Positions 35,232-64,000 of a stretch of DNA of 64,000 nt are shown here, piece by piece. The notes beneath the pieces are model-generated. The model did no database searches and was not told where the DNA came from. It worked only from the letters and a program-made list of their open reading frames with translations. Where the stretch lies: the NCBI GenBank assembly GCA_963971305.1, contig OZ020307.1:5841501-5905500 (forward strand), read 5' to 3'. This DNA comes from Arcuatula senhousia (taxonomy: Eukaryota; Mollusca; Bivalvia; Mytilida; Mytilidae). The translations under genes and the position numbers were made by a program. Every line of letters begins with the position of its first letter. Within the stretch, counting starts at the first letter, position 1.

Positions 35232-35358
35232 GGGATGTTATTGTATTTGAGGACATCACCTTAATATAACGTCAGCCATGTTAGCAAGACATGTTAAGCT
35301 TAAGAATTGATGGATGACAATTTAAAAATCTTGTAACTTGTAACGTCCAGGTTTGATA

Positions 35359-63137
<27,779 letters not shown>

Positions 63138-63270
63138 CTGAAAATAAAAATAAAGTGTAAATTAGAAAAAGTCAATTTGAATGCAATTTTTTACAAAACA
63201 AATTCTGATGTTGCCTTTTCAGTTTGGTGTTGGGTAATGTGCTTTAAAATAATTATTGTGATTTTCAAAC

Positions 63271-64000
63271 AAGAGGCTCCCAGGAGCCTGAATCGCTCAC
63301 CTGACATATGTGCCTGAAGTAAAGGTTATTTGGCAAAATCTATTTGACGTTGAAAGGGTCATAAGATTAATAAGGGGGTCATCTGACAATATGGTGGATA
63401 TTAAGGTGCTGATCACTTTTGTTCTCAATCAAAATCTAAAAATCTGTCACACTTTTTGAGTTATTTGCAAAAAAATGCAGTTTAACCTAATGTTCTATTT
63501 TTGGCCACAGTGGCAATGTTTTACAACCAATCAAAAATCCCCACAACAGTTTTATACACCTAATAATAATAAACAATAATACCAAGTTTGGTTCTGATTG
63601 GACTTAAAGTGTCAGAGGAGTTAACATTTTCAATATAATGAGGAAATGCAGTTAAAATGCTCAATTTTGAAGTTCCAAGGGCAATAACTCCTCAAAGGAA
63701 AGGTCCTACAACGTTGACCCTATTACATATTTTGTAGATCTTGATGCGCTTAACAATATGCAATTTAAATTTCTCAAATATCTTGTATAGTTTTCAAGAT
63801 ATTGAGCTAAACAGGTGCGAAATTTGCAAAAAATCCACAAAAAGGGCAATAACTCCTACATGGGTTGTTGGATTTTCTTCAAAATTTCAGAGCTGGTAGA
63901 TCTTGAGGTGCTGATCACTTTTACCCTAGCCAGAATTTTGATATCTGTAGCAGTTTTTGAGTTATTTGCAAAAAACTGCATTCTACCCCTATGTTCTATT
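63271..64000 (+). mobile_element. Hairpin-ended tandem-core element P7 (runs off the window)
   Basis: Left palindrome at 63271 followed by the 500-bp-type core. No right end before position 64000. Confidence 0.7.

Overview
This window looks like nuclear DNA from a bivalve mollusc, probably a mussel-type genome. It is AT-rich, its genes are split into many small exons with GT-AG introns, and it is crowded with SINEs, hAT-like elements and hairpin-ended repeats with tandem cores. Species is an inference; no search was run. Protein identities rest on recalled animal family members.

Three conserved multi-exon genes fill the window, and every splice phase closes without a gap. (1) An SLC38A10-like amino-acid transporter on the minus strand has 14 coding exons between 11409 and 2126 (774 residues, complete). 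(2) A METTL22-like methyltransferase on the plus strand has 9 coding exons from 18288 to 27952 (522 residues, complete). (3) A SUZ12-like Polycomb (PRC2) subunit on the minus strand has 11 exons from 63137 to 35359; its N-terminal exons lie beyond the right edge. An intronless B-box/TRIM-like gene with two frame breaks (44558-46282, plus strand) sits inside a SUZ12 intron.

Genes 1 and 2 diverge. Between them lie two near-identical promoter-like blocks in inverted orientation (13092-13172 and 16170-16250) flanking a minisatellite of about 71 bp units. Genes 2 and 3 converge, with a repeat-filled gap at 28.6-35.2 kb. Most of the 12-kb SUZ12 intron at 50.7-62.6 kb is one family of hairpin-ended elements with cores of about 500 bp.

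The most unusual feature is a repeated architecture. In three SUZ12 exons the 3' end of the exon plus its 5' splice site has been tandemly multiplied into the following intron: 2 x 111 bp, 11 x 68 bp and 14 x 31 bp. In METTL22 the last codons plus stop are multiplied into the 3' UTR (9 x 55 bp), and an internal exon is a 6 x 75 bp in-frame repeat inside the catalytic domain. Arrays of repeated splice donors anchored on conserved exons are the best candidate here for something undescribed.
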